Positions 23,460-35,280 of a stretch of DNA of 64,000 nt are shown piece by piece. The DNA is from Neostapfia colusana. Taxonomy: Eukaryota; Streptophyta; Magnoliopsida; Poales; Poaceae. Within the stretch, counting starts at the first letter, position 1, and every line of letters starts with the position of its first letter. The notes under the pieces were generated by a model. It was not told the origin of the DNA and ran no database searches. It was given only the letters and a program-made list of their open reading frames with translations. The stretch spans positions 11,324,959-11,388,958 of the forward strand of contig JASWHV010000017.1 of the NCBI GenBank assembly GCA_030760725.1, written 5' to 3'. Position numbers and translations under genes: made by a program.

Positions 23460-24708
23460 GTGTTCGTCATAGCTCCACTCTATTGCAGAGCAGCTCTGCT
23501 TTAAAACTCTGAGATGGAGTAACTTTGTTGTGGAGTTAGAATTGTTCATGGTGGTGTTTGGGTAGAAAAATATTCTCGGCTCTAGGAAGGAGAGGTTTGA
23601 GGGTGTAATACCATTCGTACCCCTGTTATGTTGATTGTATGTATTTTGAGAATAATAAAGTGTTGTCGCTAGAACAAAGAAACAAAGTGTTTTGGCAACA
23701 ACACACGAGGATAGCGAGTGTGTACGCAAGGTGTGCAATGGTATTGATTAGTGCAAAAATTTATAGTAGATTAGATACGCACACAACCCAGTCCCGCGAC
23801 GTGCTCCAACAAACTGTGATCTGTGCAGTTTAGCTTGGTGTCCACCCAACGTGTGAATGGAACTCACTACTCATGCATGCAAAACAAAATGAAACGAATT
23901 GGCTGTCTCCTAACGACTCTTGGGACCATGATTAGCTAACTACACGACTGACAACAAGATTAGTTCCAGCATGCTAATTCGTTTCATTCCAAATGAAGAT
24001 CTCTGTCGTGTCGTCGAAGATCGTCAAGCCTGCTTATGGCGACGGCGGCGGTGGTGGAGACGATGCTCCCTCCCGCTGACGGTATTTGACAAGGTGACAT
24101 TCGACCAATACATCTCCAGCATGGACTTCTTCCACCCGCCGGCCCCGAGCACCACCGCCCTCGAGCTGGGGCTGGCCAAGATGCTTACCAGTTCCGTGTG
24201 TGGGCCAGGCGGCTCGTCGTCGGCACCGACAGCAGCAACCACGGCGTCCTGTTGAATGACGCTGGCGCGCGGTTTGTGGAGGCCATAGCGTTGGGGCGGC
24301 TCGGCTCTGCGGGAGGATGGGAGCGCGGCACTACAGCCGACGCGCGCTAAAGCAGCCGGAGGGGCGGAGGGCAGCGCGGCTAGGAAGGCCGAGGGCGGCG
24401 AGGTGTTGGGGCGGCGGCGTAGGTTTTCCCAGGGGCGTGGGGTACAGAGGGAGCTGGCTTGGGTGGAAAAGAAAAAAGAGATGAACCGTTTTTTGTAACC
24501 AGTGGCAGATGCGAGTAAATATTTCCCAACTCTGCGTCTAGTTTCATAATCATTAGTTTTGGAGAAGAAAACAGTTACTCTAAAAAATAAACTAGAACTC
24601 CTCTAACTCCACAGAGTTGGGTTGCTCCACAGATTTCTGGAATTTGAGTGTTTGGCTGTATTTTTTCAACTCCAAACTGAAGTTGAACTCCGGAGCCAGG
24701 CCAAACAC
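23460..24708. mobile_element. Possible non-autonomous DNA transposon carrying a gene fragment
   Basis: The left end GTGTTCGTCATAGCTCC and the inverted right end (reverse complement of GGAGCCAGGCCAAACAC) agree at most positions, giving imperfect terminal inverted repeats of about 17 bp. Subterminal regions on both sides are rich in CTCCA/TGGAG words, as in grass hAT- or Mutator-like small elements. A broken BAHD acyltransferase 5' piece lies between them. I see no clear target-site duplication, so the boundaries and class are uncertain. Confidence 0.35.
23993..24285 (+). pseudogene. BAHD acyltransferase 5' fragment (hydroxycinnamoyltransferase-like)
   Basis: The ATG at 23993 reads MKISVVSSKIVKPAYGDGG, the usual N-terminus of grass BAHD hydroxycinnamoyl/tryptamine-type acyltransferases. 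After a frameshift near 24070 it continues LTVFDKVTFDQYISSMDFFH and STTALELGLAKML. A second frameshift near 24190 leads to WARRLVVGTDSSN and LLNDAGARFVEA. Similarity ends near 24285, about 95 residues into a family whose members run ~430-450. The HXXXD and DFGWG motifs, which come later, are absent. BAHD enzymes transfer acyl groups from CoA thioesters; this copy cannot be functional. It is probably a captured or decayed fragment. Confidence 0.8.
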
Positions 24709-25172
24709 GGAGGTCCTGCTTATGACGATCAGAAATAGATGGCCCGCGTGCCTAATCCTGGAAACCAGCACTGAAACAGTCCCTTCAGCTTGCACAAGAT
24801 CTGAAGAAAGGTCCAACCCAATTACGATCTTTTATACTAAATTAGAAAAAATGTGAAGATAAGATGTACTATAAACGCAAGCTTAATCACGTGTGACCCA
24901 CCACTAACTATATCATCGAGCACTACCATTTTTACACATCTATAAGTGATACTAAGCTTTATATGGCCGAAACTAGCATTTACACTTATCTCGTTATTTA
25001 CTAATCTAATTTATCTGACCGTGATCCAACAATTTACAGATGTACCGCATCAAACCCCTAGTATAAATCATCTCTCTTTCGTTGCCATCACGGAAAACAC
25101 ACAAGAATTCAGGAGAACGATAGAACGAACAGCAGCCACCGAACCCAAAATGAATTCTGCGACACCCACAAT
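24709..25172. other. Spacer including probable 3' UTR of acetyl-CoA synthetase
   Basis: AT-rich sequence with no recognised gene. The part adjoining 25173 should hold the 3' UTR of the minus-strand acetyl-CoA synthetase gene. No obvious polyadenylation signal was singled out. Confidence 0.4.
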
Positions 25173-28100
25173 TTAGCTGCCGCTGAGTGCAATGAGCTGC
25201 TCTACAACACCAGGGTCAGCAAGCGTGCTCGTGTCGCCAAGCTCATCTAGCTGCCTGGATGCAATTTTCCGCAAAATTCTTCGCATGATCTTCCCACTTC
25301 GTGTCTTAGGGAGCCCTGGCGCCCAGTGGATCTTGTCAGGAGCAGCAAATGCACCAATCTGCCCAGAAAAAGATGTGATGATTATGTTGAGAAGAAAAAA
25401 GTTCTCGGTGGTCACTATTTCTTCCACTCCCGAAAAGAAATAGAAAATATTTTCCAGTGAAGCAATTTTTAGGTTGCATCATTGGAAAATCATGAGGACT
25501 GTCATTATTAGTCAGGTTATTTGCCAACATTGAAGATTGTACCTTTCCTTATTCGCCATAAGAAGTTGTCCCGGGATGGGAAGTTAAAAGTAGTAGCAGA
25601 TAAGGGAGCAGTAGGTTTTCAATGGCGAATAAGGGAAAGGTATAGTTTTTGGTGGCGAATAAGGAATTTGCTGTTCTCTGAAGGCCTAGAAGAACATTTT
25701 CCAAGAATCCCATTACAAAGTAATCTGTCTGAAGAAAATACCTGGTTTCGTACTGTCATAATGAGGCTTTTCCGGAGGTCATCACTATAGGAAACACCAT
25801 CCACCAATGTCACAAAAGCATATATTCCCTGACCTTTAACCTAAAACATGCAATCATTTTTTAAGCCTAGGGTATGACCAAAACGAGAGAATGAACATCA
25901 GGAGAAATGGAGAACAAAGGATGAAAAAAAAAAGAACTATACCTCATGATCAATTCCAACAACAGCGGCCTCCGCACATTTCGGATGTGAAACCAGAGCA
26001 GACTCAACTTCTGCCGTTCCAATCCGATGGCCACTGTTTTTGTTTCAGAAATGGATCAGATATATTCACGGATTGACAGTTTTTTAAAACCATGCATTCT
26101 ACTGAAATAAAGCATAAGAGTTCACAAAATAATAACCTGGCTTACCTCACATTGATAACATCGTCAACTCTTCCTGTCAACCAGTGGTAACCGTCTTGAT
26201 CCCTGACATTGTTAAGGTGTAAGCATGTAATTCTATGTTGCAATCTTCTATCACCTATAGTCTTAACTGTTTAAAGGCAATTAAGTGTGTTACCTGCTGC
26301 AACCATCACCAGAGAAATAATAGCCAGCAAATGGTTTGAAGTATGTGGTCTCATATCTTTCCTTATCTCCATAGAGAGTGCGAAAAGCACCAGGCCACGA
26401 ATTCTTTATGCAAAGATATCCACTGCATTCTCCTGCCATTTCGTGCCCTTTCTCATCAACAATGACTGGCTGTGAACCATGTGCATAGTTATTACAACAT
26501 AGGAAGTTAGGAGACCATCAAACTCCTATTTCAAATAAGTTATACCCTAAGCCCATCATGTTACCTGCACACCGAAAAAAGGAAAAGTTGCAGATCCCGG
26601 TTTTTGAGGCCAAGCACCAGGTAAAGGAGTGATCTAAGAAAAAAGCAAAACAGTTCACTTTTATATATAAGAGATGCAGTAATGTAAAAGGCTCCAAGAC
26701 TTTCCATGAAAAAATGTGAGGTGCATTACCATGAATCCACCAGTTTCAGTCTGCCACCAAGTGTCTGATATGGGACATTGTGAGTTGCCAATAACATTAT
26801 AGAACCATCTGAAATGAAGAACACTGCATGTGAGACCTTTTCACTGCAGGGGAATTCTGCGACTAGGCAGATGAGGACATACCTCCATGCAGTGGGGTTA
26901 ATTGGCTCACCCACACTTCCTAGCACCCGAAGTGACTTACGGGAATACCGACTAGCATACTGCAGAGCACAATGGAAATAAGAGGAATTAATAGGAAGTA
27001 AGATTAGCCTGTGTTAATTGAATGATTTAGCACCTTCTGGACCGTATCACAAAATCAGATAGACATCAATTAGAGATTTCACTCTCAAATACTTTACTCC
27101 ATTGGGTAATTAGAAAGAATGTCTTACTGAAAAGATTATCATCAATTAAAAATTCTAGTCTTTGTACTAAAATATTAATGAATATTGATAGTAGCTCCAG
27201 TGCAGCCATAATGAAAAAGAACCCAAAAAATTAAGCAGCATACCTCAGCACCATCACGCATGAGTGAGCGAATGAGTGTTGGGGCTGTATAAAATATTGT
27301 CACTCCATATTTATCAACAATGTCCCAGCAACGGCCTGGATCAGGATAATTTGGAGCCTAAAAGTGTGATCAGAAATATAAGTTATAAGTTAGTATAATT
27401 CAAAAATAAACACATCAACTACAAAACATTCTGTAGATACCCCTTCAAAGACGAGAACGGTGGCTCCATTCAATAGAGGACCATATGTTACATAACTATG
27501 TCCAGTAATCCAGCCACAGTCTGCAGTGCACCTGATATATCAGTGAAACAGAAGATCTGAGGAACTATTAAAAGAAAGTGGCAGCCCCTAGAGAAGTTTC
27601 ATGTCACTGCAGATAAATGTTCAACCAAGAAACTCTAAAGTCTAACAACTAACCAGAATATATCTGTAGGCTTGTAGTCAAATGCATGTTTAAATGTTGT
27701 AGCGGTGTAGACCATATAGCCCCCAGTTGTATGCAGCACACCCTATACAGTTCACTGTATATTAGTACTTTGGCTAAAGGAATAGTTGAGCAACCTGTGA
27801 GGTTAAGGTCACCTTTGGCTTTCCTGTGCTTCCGCTTGTGTATAGAAGAAACAATGGATCCTCTGCATCAACCCATTCCACGTCGCATTTAGTTGGGAAG
27901 TTCGGCACAACATCCTACATAGCATCATAGTAGATTTAGAATGAAACGAAGGGTTAACAGAACATTTTTTGAATGATTAATGACACAGAAGACCTGCAGA
28001 ACAAGTTTGATGTAATATAGACTATCATGTAAGTTCTTTGCATAGAAGATACCTGCCACCAAACATCTCTTCCTATTTTCCATTGTGTACCTTCTTTCCT

Positions 28101-29825
28101 CAATGCTGACTGATTTTCATATGTCAAACAAATGCCTTTTCAACATAAGAAAAATATCCCATTAGAAGATTTCTTTAAAAAAATACACACTCACTATGCA
28201 AACGAAATGCTCTGGGATGACCATTTGCAAACTGTCCTGACGCCCATACATACAGAAGTTAGATTCCAGTGCATACCTACATCAACTCCATTCGTGGCAC
28301 TTTCAACAAGAGATGCATCTACTATATCTTTGAGAGGGATCAGTTTCACTCCCCTTTTCACAGCATTGCAGGTAATGACAATCTTAGGCTTGCAATCGAT
28401 TATTCTTTGGGCTAGTGCATCGGCAGAAAAACCCGCAAACACAACCTGGACATAATTCAGAATCATACAATGGGAACATGCATGTACAACATTTTCATGA
28501 ACAATTAGCAGGGCAGAATGAGAGAAAAGTTACCGAGTGAACAGCACCAATGCGGGCACAGGCCAGCATTGCAATTGGCAGTTCCATCAACATAGGCAAG
28601 TAGATTACCACAGTATCACCTTTTCCAACACCAACACTTTTCAAGTAATTTGACAGCTACCAAAGCACACAAGAACATCCTTTGGCATCGACTTCTTACC
28701 ACATCACATTCAAACTGCATGCAATTGTTTCGACATAAGAGAATGATTCTTTACCTGGCAAACCTTGTCCAAGAGCTCTGAGTATGTGAGCTTCCCATCC
28801 TGACCGGGCTCATTCCCCTCCCAGTACATGGCAACCGTACCCCCATTCCCAGCCTCCACATTGCGGTCCACCGCATTGTAGCATATGTTGGTCTTGCCCC
28901 CTTTGAACCACTGCCAGTGCCAAGCACCAATAACCACAAGATCCCTCTATCCTCCCACCACTAAGAAACAACCATCAAATTGGGAACCAGAGAACCACTT
29001 ACTTCAATCTTGATCGGCCCCTTGGTAACGTCAAGGTTCTCCTCACAAACTTCATCAGGGTTCCACTTCTGCTTCCAGTAGAATGCCTCCGCAATCTCCG
29101 ACCAGAACCCAGCCGGGTCGTTGATGGACCTCTGGTACATCTCCCGATACTGATAACCATTCATGACAAAAGCATCAATGTTACTCATAACGAATCTACG
29201 GCACCACCAATATAAAAGAAAAACAAACTCACAGCCACCAAGTGCTCGGTTCAGTAACTCCAGTTCATGGACCCTACTAAGTAGGAAAGGAACCCACAGG
29301 CAAGAACTGACAAGAACCAAGACACCCCCCCACCCCACCCAATCCCCACTCAGCCACTCATTTCCAGTCCTTTTCTGCATTATCAGACATCGGGGCGGCG
29401 ACGGATTCACAACCAGCCGCACGTCCCGCGGCGCAAAAGCGCGCGGTCCATGAACACGCGTCACCCATTCAGCGCACGAACCGAGAAAAACCGAAATGGG
29501 AGGTACATGCGATCACCTGCTGAGTGGAGGAGACGAGGGCCTGCGCGGCGAACTCGGCGCTAGGGTGGACGAGGAGGCCGTCGTCGTCGGGCGCCGACTC
29601 CGCCGCCAGCGGCTCGCCGAGAACGGCCCCGCGCGCGCGAGGCCTCTGCGGGTCCGCGCCGTGCCGCGGCGTGGCCGCGGCCAGCCCCAGGTGATCGCTC
29701 GCGCCCATCCGCCGCGGGAGCCGAGACTGCGAGGGGAGTGGGAGGGACCTTGGAGCGGGACGAAGCGAGATCGCGGGACGGGCGCAGTGGCCGCTGCTGG
29801 TGGTGGCGTATATATGCTGGGCCAT
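25173..29825 (-). CDS. ACS: Acetyl-CoA synthetase (acetate-CoA ligase, AMP-forming), plastid-targeted, 18 exons
   Basis: Exons in coding order: 29517-29825, 29003-29149, 28755-28910, 28534-28656, 28277-28445, 28053-28135, 27813-27914, 27654-27742, 27441-27531, 27244-27357, 26883-26959, 26730-26808, 26565-26633, 26294-26469, 26146-26202, 25943-26033, 25742-25840, 25173-25358. All join in frame at GT-AG sites, giving 2,217 nt, 738 residues plus stop, a normal family length. The enzyme makes acetyl-CoA from acetate, ATP and CoA through acetyl-AMP; the plant form serves plastid fatty-acid synthesis. Seen: a Ser/Arg/Pro-rich N-terminus suited to a transit peptide (about residues 1-40), YTSGSTGKPKG (about 354-364), SDTWWQTETGG (about 500-510), GRVDDVINVSGHRIGTAEVE, and PKTRSGKIMRR with the catalytic, acetylation-prone Lys near 700. 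A later in-frame Met (MGASDHLG, residue 40) would give a form without the transit peptide. No stop or frameshift was found. Confidence 0.95.
25540..25642. repeat. Short inverted repeat (foldback) in the last acetyl-CoA synthetase intron
   Basis: TACCTTTCCTTATTCGCCAT at 25540-25559 is answered by its reverse complement, with one extra G, at 25622-25642. The arms of ~20 bp enclose about 60 bp. A further GGCGAATAAGGAA copy follows at about 25652. It could be a small MITE remnant or a hairpin in the pre-mRNA. Confidence 0.8.
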
Positions 29826-30455
29826 GACGCGACGGCCCCTGAGCCTTGAGGGGTGATGGCCTCGCCTCGCCTCACCTCACCTCACGGCCGTAACCTCCCT
29901 CGCCGCGCGGCCTCGCCGTGGGCCAGTTTTTCCACTGGCTTTTTGTTTGGTTGGGGTTGCCCGGCTTCTGGTGGAGGCGAATCAGCAGGGCTGAAAGGCA
30001 AATGCGAGTTGGTTTCTCCTTTCCTTTTCAGCCAGTACTGAGTGTCACCGTTAATGTGCTACTACTGCTGATAGCGAGAAAGAGAGAGAGAGGACCGCGT
30101 CGCCGGCGACGGAGACGGTGGAGGAGGAGGCGCGCGGCGGCCGGGGCCGGGTTTACGCCTGCGCGGTGCGCTGGGGTCGAGGAGCCGACTCCGGTTGGGT
30201 CGTGTGGCTGGGATTTGGATGGTTTTTGACGCGGCCTCCGCGACTGAGGTTATGAAGGAAGGTAGAGCGAGCCCACGGGCTCCGCTTGGTTTCTGTCGCC
30301 GTTCGTTTTGCGATAGTTACTGCGTCGTGGTCGTCGTCACCGGCGTTGGCGCTTTCGAGGTACCAGCTTCGAGAAGGCTTAGTAAGAAATGGCCCTTGAG
30401 CTGTCCACCAAGGATAATCAATCATGTGGCAGCAATACATAGGGCCGGGAAATGA
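29826..30455 (-). promoter_or_regulatory. Upstream region of acetyl-CoA synthetase
   Basis: GC-rich sequence above the start codon of the minus-strand gene, with CTCGCCTCACCTCAC-type repeats at about 29860-29885 and a purine-rich GAGAAAGAGAGAGAGAGG run near 30080. It presumably holds the 5' UTR and core promoter. I see no clear TATA box in the right orientation. Open frames on the plus strand here are composition effects. Confidence 0.4.
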
Positions 30456-31367
30456 AAACTAGATAAACATTAACAACGTAGGTACAACGTATAACCTAAA
30501 ATGTCTATTTGTCTATGTAGATCCATCGCATACCAAGTACAAGCAACACCAATTGAAATGATATCGCTGGTCATCGGTATTCACCATCACTAAAAGCCTG
30601 TTTATAAAATCCACGTTGACGCACCGCTTCAGTCTTCATATAGACCTCCCATCGCCACTCTTATTTACAATGTCTGACAACATTTAAATAAGGAAGTTTT
30701 GAAGGAGGGAGAGATGATATGAGAGTGTAAAAATCAGAGAGTAAAAGCTATATGGCAGAACGCCATTCAATATGGTGGTTAACTGCTGATTATTGACTTT
30801 AATTATGGCGAGAATACAGAGATGAATTATAGATGAGAGTTTACCGAGCAACGACGTTGTGTTGATTTCTTACTAGACTATATCCTATGGGCAATATACC
30901 TGCAGATGGCATCGGGCACTATCCCTTAGAATTAGGGGTTGTCCTCCTACTAGTACCAACCTTGCAGACAAGAGAGGCTAACCCTGTCAGATAAAACTAT
31001 TCAATCTACAACATTTACACTTTACACTGTGTCTAGCTAAGAGAGGATGCATTTGTCCTTCGGGTTAGTCACTCCGACGTCTTAGAGCGAAGTGAGCCCC
31101 CAAAGGAGGAAGGGCCATTAATTAGTGCCAACCAAACAGACTAGATGAAGACAAAGTAGGAGCCAAACAACTACTTAATACTTATGACAAGAATAAAGAA
31201 AAAAAAAGAAAATCTAGTGTGATGCCTTCGACAAAGAAATGACAATGCCTAAAAGGAAGGGGTTTTCACCCGGAGACATGGGCACTGCCCTGCACCGCCA
31301 GATTATCATCTACCTGCAGGCCGGCGGCCAGGAAACTATTGCCAAGCACGAACCCACCTCGTGTGCC
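30456..31367. other. Intergenic DNA, nothing recognised
   Basis: No frame with family resemblance, and no LTR or MITE ends that I could pair. Confidence 0.5.
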
Positions 31368-31439
31368 GCGGTAATCGCATGGCAGTTCGATGTGAAACCA
31401 AATGCGGTAATCGCATGGCAGTTCAATGCGAAACCAAAT
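31368..31439. repeat. 36-bp tandem duplication
   Basis: Two adjacent copies of a 36-bp unit, beginning GCGGTAATCGCATGGCAGTT at 31368 and 31404, differ at only two positions. They sit in an anonymous stretch. The unit length is a multiple of three and both copies read through in two frames, but I recognise no protein. Confidence 0.95.
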
Positions 31440-31780
31440 GCGGCATATGGATCGAGCCTCCGATCGGAAGGCCGTGACGACGTTTTGTGGTGACCACCAC
31501 CACCATTCCACCAACGTGCGACGACGACCGACTCGCGGAAACTGACGGCACAACTCACCACGAGCTGATCAGCTTGCGACGTGCCCACTTGCCACGCGTG
31601 TCAGATCTCATCTGTGGCCCAGTGTCCGACAAAAGTAAAAGATTGCCATCAACCGGGTTGTCGAAGAGAAGGAGAGCGTCGACTGCGTCGCTGTTCACGG
31701 GTTAGCACTTCCCATCTCAAGCTCCAGCGGGAAGCCGTCGAGAGGGGACAAGCTAGCTACGGGCTAGGAAGGGTGTGCGT
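31440..31780. other. Intergenic DNA, nothing recognised
   Basis: GC-rich sequence with overlapping short frames on both strands. No family resemblance. Confidence 0.5.
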
Positions 31781-31889
31781 ATCATCTGCAATACTGTACA
31801 TATAGTAGCAGTCGCTGACATGTGGATCCTTGGGCCGCGCGGGCCCATATGTCAGTGACTGCTACTGCATGTGCAGTACTGTAGAGGAT
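31781..31889. repeat. 109-bp foldback (hairpin MITE or miRNA-like precursor)
   Basis: The left arm ATCATCTGCAATACTGTACA... runs to about 31835 and is mirrored by the right arm, which ends ...GTGCAGTACTGTAGAGGAT at 31889. The match includes GTAGCAGTCRCTGACAT in both arms. The turn is the GC-rich TTGGGCCGCGCGGGCCC. Long arms with few mismatches would form a stable hairpin. Flanking duplications are not evident. Confidence 0.88.
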
Positions 31890-32199
31890 TTGAGTCTGCC
31901 AGGAAGCGACGACGGAGGCTTAATTTCGCTTCGTTACATGCATGGCACCGGTGTCGTGGCGTTGTCACTTAAGGCTGACATAAAGTTCTGGAACTTGTTG
32001 AAGATTCAATCTGAATGCTTCAGTTGTATGCATTCTCGTTGCTCCGTTTTTCGTTCTTTCTAAAAGTTATCAAATATGTGTCACTTTTTGGCTGACTATT
32101 TAGGAATTTTATCCCACAATCTTTCCATCCATCTCGTAGTTCAGTACCTGACAATAGTATCCTCTTAAAATCATTTTTCTAAAGAAAAACTCCTCTTTT
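31890..32199. other. Intergenic DNA, nothing recognised
   Basis: AT-rich towards the right, where the LINE 3' end begins. T-rich runs near 32170-32210 may be the plus-strand image of the LINE A-tail. Confidence 0.4.
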
Positions 32200-34985
32200 T
32201 CGAAACATACCAGTTTCCGGTTTATATTATAAGGGGATGATTGTGACCTGTTTACATACAAGGATTGCACCCGAAATTAGAGACCCTGGAGAGAGGGAGA
32301 GGGGGGAGTTACATATGATTGCTAATTAGCCTGACACAACCTTACAAGCTTGGATGCACCTGCGGCGCCCCATTGCCGTAAATCTTCCTTTAACGTCCCG
32401 TACCAAGCATCGATCGAGTGTTTCTGTCCGTGGAACACTCGCAGATTTCGCTCCCTCCATATAGCCCATAGTGTCGCCAAGATAATGGACCGCAGTCCTA
32501 GAACCCGGTTTTTGGGTCGGGAGTGTGTGATCGCATGTAGCCAATCAGTCATGGGATGAGTGATTTGCCAGATGTTCGGCAATAGCTCCGGAAGGTCCAA
32601 CTGAGTGTTGATGTGCTGCCATAACAACCTGGTGACGGGGCACTCAATCATCAAGTGTACCGACGTCTCTAGATTCCGAAAGCATAGGACATAGAAATAC
32701 TGATTTGGCCAACTGTGCCGCTGTAAACGATCTGTCGTCCAGATCTTGTCTTGCAGGATGAGCCAAGTAAAGATCTTGCACTTTGGCGGCACCCATACTT
32801 GCCATATTATTGCTGGTTTTGTTGAGAGATAAGACCCCTCAAACTGCATCCAGTATGTCGAGCGAGCATAGTATTTCCAGTTTGCTGACTTCCATTGGAT
32901 ACTTTCTTCAATCTCTACTCTCAACGAGGGCCTCTGTTCTGCGATTAACGCCACCAAAGTAAGAAACTGAGACTGCAGATTAGCTGAGAGAAGTGGGCGG
33001 AAGGAATGAATCCAGGCGTCCTCATGAAGAGCCTGTGCCACAGTTAACTTCTTCCTTTTGCAAGACTAAAAAAGATCAGGGAACACGACCACGGGCGCTA
33101 GGCCTTGCAGCCAACTGGACCACCAGAAAGATGGCATGCGTCCATTTCCCAGCGTAACCATGGTGACTGCTGCAAACAAGACACGATCAGTATCTTCTAC
33201 GGGCAGCTCCATGCCATGCCACGGTGGTTGTGGGCGTTGCCAGCATCGCCATAGCCACCGGAGGCGCAGTGCACGGCTGAAGCGTTGTAAGTCGAGGATG
33301 CCTAAACCTTCCCTTTGTATCGGTGAGCAGACTCGCTCCCAAGCCACTTTACATTTACTCTCAGAGAGCTGTTATGTTCCCGCCCATAAGAATCTGCGAC
33401 GGGCCTTGTCTACATTCTGAATAAACTTCTTCGGCGGTCTGACGGCACTTAGAAGATAGATTGGCAACGCTGACAGAACCGTCTTGACTAGGTCTTTTTG
33501 ACCTGCCATTGATAGCAATCGTGTCTGCCACCCAGATAGCTTGGCTTGGATCTTATCTTGGATCGGTTGTAAATGCTCAAGGCATAACCTTCCAAATGAT
33601 ATCGGCAGCCCAAGATAAGTAACAGGAAATGTTATTTTCTGCCCCCCAAAATCTTGTAAGATAGATGGCAGATCAACACCTTGGCAACGGATAGGAACAA
33701 TGTAGCTTTTGGACATGTTGATTACCAGTCCAGAAGCTTTCCCAAAGAGGCTTAATATCTCCAGTGTAGCCTTCACCTCAGCTTGTATTGGGTTTAGAAA
33801 AATAACCACATCATCAGCATACATAGAGATCCTATCTGAGGCATGGCCGCTTTGAATGGGCGACAAGGCACCCTCAAGGGTGGCTTTCTGAAATATTGCC
33901 TGAAGAGTGTCAATTGCGAGGATGAACATGTGAGGATATAATGGATCGCCTTGTCGAAGACCTCGGGCATGGTGCACTAGTGGCCCCTGAATACCACTAA
34001 GTAACACATAGGAGCTCGCCGAAGACCAGAGAATGGCCAACCAGTTTCTCCATCGACTTGGAAAGCCTCTCGTCTGCATAAGATCAAACATGTATTCCCA
34101 AGACACCGAGTCGAAAGCCCTAGAAATATCCAGCTTCATCATTAACATTGGACTGCCTATGTTGTGGCAGTGACGGGCAACATTCCTGACATAGAGGAAG
34201 TTATCCTGGATAGTGCGGTTTGAAATGAATGCACTTTGTGCTGCGGAGATCAGCCTGTCCATCTTGGGAGTTAATCGTCGAGAAAGTACCTTCGAAATGA
34301 TTTTAGCCATTGAGTGGATCAAGCTTATTGGTCTGAATTTAGATGGTGTTTCAGAGTCCAGTTTTTTTGGCAGTAGAACAATATTGGCAGAATTTGATTT
34401 GTGTAATGGATCAGCCGTAACTCATGAAAGGCATAAAAGGCTGCCATCACGTCCCCTTTGATAATAGGCCAACAACACTTGTAGAACTCCATGTTGAATC
34501 CATCCGGTCCACGAGCCTTCCCTGGTGGCATGGATTCTATAGCTTTGAAGACTTCCTGCTCAGTAAAAGGCTGGACATAGGAGGCTAGGTCTTGGCTGCC
34601 TGTATATTCAGCTGGTTCCATTGAATCAAAGATAGTCTGTTAATGTGGCCTCCTACAGTGGACAAAAAGAACTGATGAAGGATCTCTTCTTTCTCACTAT
34701 GCTTCCACACCAGATTGTTGTCCCCCGTCCTCAGGTGAGGTATAAAATTCTTTTTAGCACGTGCATTAGCTTTAGTATGAAAAAACCGGGTGCATGCATC
34801 CCCAAGCACAGCCATGTGATCCTAGATGCTTGGTGACGCCTAGATCTTTCTATGGCAGCCAGTCCGAGTAGACGTAATTTGAGCTTCTTCCTGAATTGTA
34901 TTTCTCCATTAGAGAGAGCTCTCGCTTCCTGGGCCATTTCCAGTCGTTGAATAATTTCAGATATCATTTGCAACTGCATTCTTGC
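32200..34985 (-). mobile_element. LINE (non-LTR retrotransposon), 5'-truncated, coding broken
   Basis: Pieces of one ORF2-type protein are read on the minus strand from right to left. A region before RT (34585-34979) contains GDACTRFFHTKANARAKKNF. The RT N-terminus (34325-34621) has MPPGKARGPDGFNMEFYK. The RT core (33372-34322) has SAAQSAFISNRTIQDNFLYV, LDISRAFDSVSW, GLRQGDPLYP and MYADDVVIF. A connector (33066-33347) follows, then a zf-RVT-like C-terminus (32322-33041, VWVPPKCKIFTWLILQDKIW). Frameshifts separate these pieces. The apurinic endonuclease domain is missing, as expected after 5' truncation near 34985. The 3' boundary around 32200 is approximate. Confidence 0.9.
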
Positions 34986-35262
34986 CGCTGATGATTAGTA
35001 TGGAAGCAGTAGAGGCTTTGTATCCAGAAAAGAAAAAGGGAAAACAAATGTTGAGAGGGTCATAAACTACTCCATTTGTTGCGAGAAATGTTTCATCTTT
35101 GTTGCCTCTCCTATGGAGGTCTGACGTCTGAACACCAAAAGCAAAGGTGGAGCTCTTCCCGGTCACAGGAACACGGCGATGTTTCTCTGTAGGCAGCAGA
35201 ATATTCCCACCAAAAGTCGTGCTCGAGACAGCATCAGGAACCAAAGAACGTATCAGGTCCAA
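34985..35262 (-). other. Unrecognised open frame beside the LINE truncation point
   Basis: An open minus-strand frame of about 90 codons (starting at 35262, running past the LINE join) reads phrases such as STTFGGNILLPTEKHRRVPV and RRGNKDETFLATNGVVYDPL. Its composition looks like real protein, unlike the frames in nearby spacers, and it does not resemble LINE ORFs. I do not recognise the family. It may be an exon or a captured gene piece that the LINE inserted into. Confidence 0.3.
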
Positions 35263-35280
35263 TCTCCAGCAGCACGTATA

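Noticed and set aside
29496..29875. Plus-strand frame over the first exon of acetyl-CoA synthetase
   Set aside because: It is a GC-rich shadow. The minus-strand exon is fixed by the full 18-exon frame and the transit peptide.
30195..30455. Frames upstream of acetyl-CoA synthetase
   Set aside because: No family resemblance; probably promoter and 5' UTR composition.
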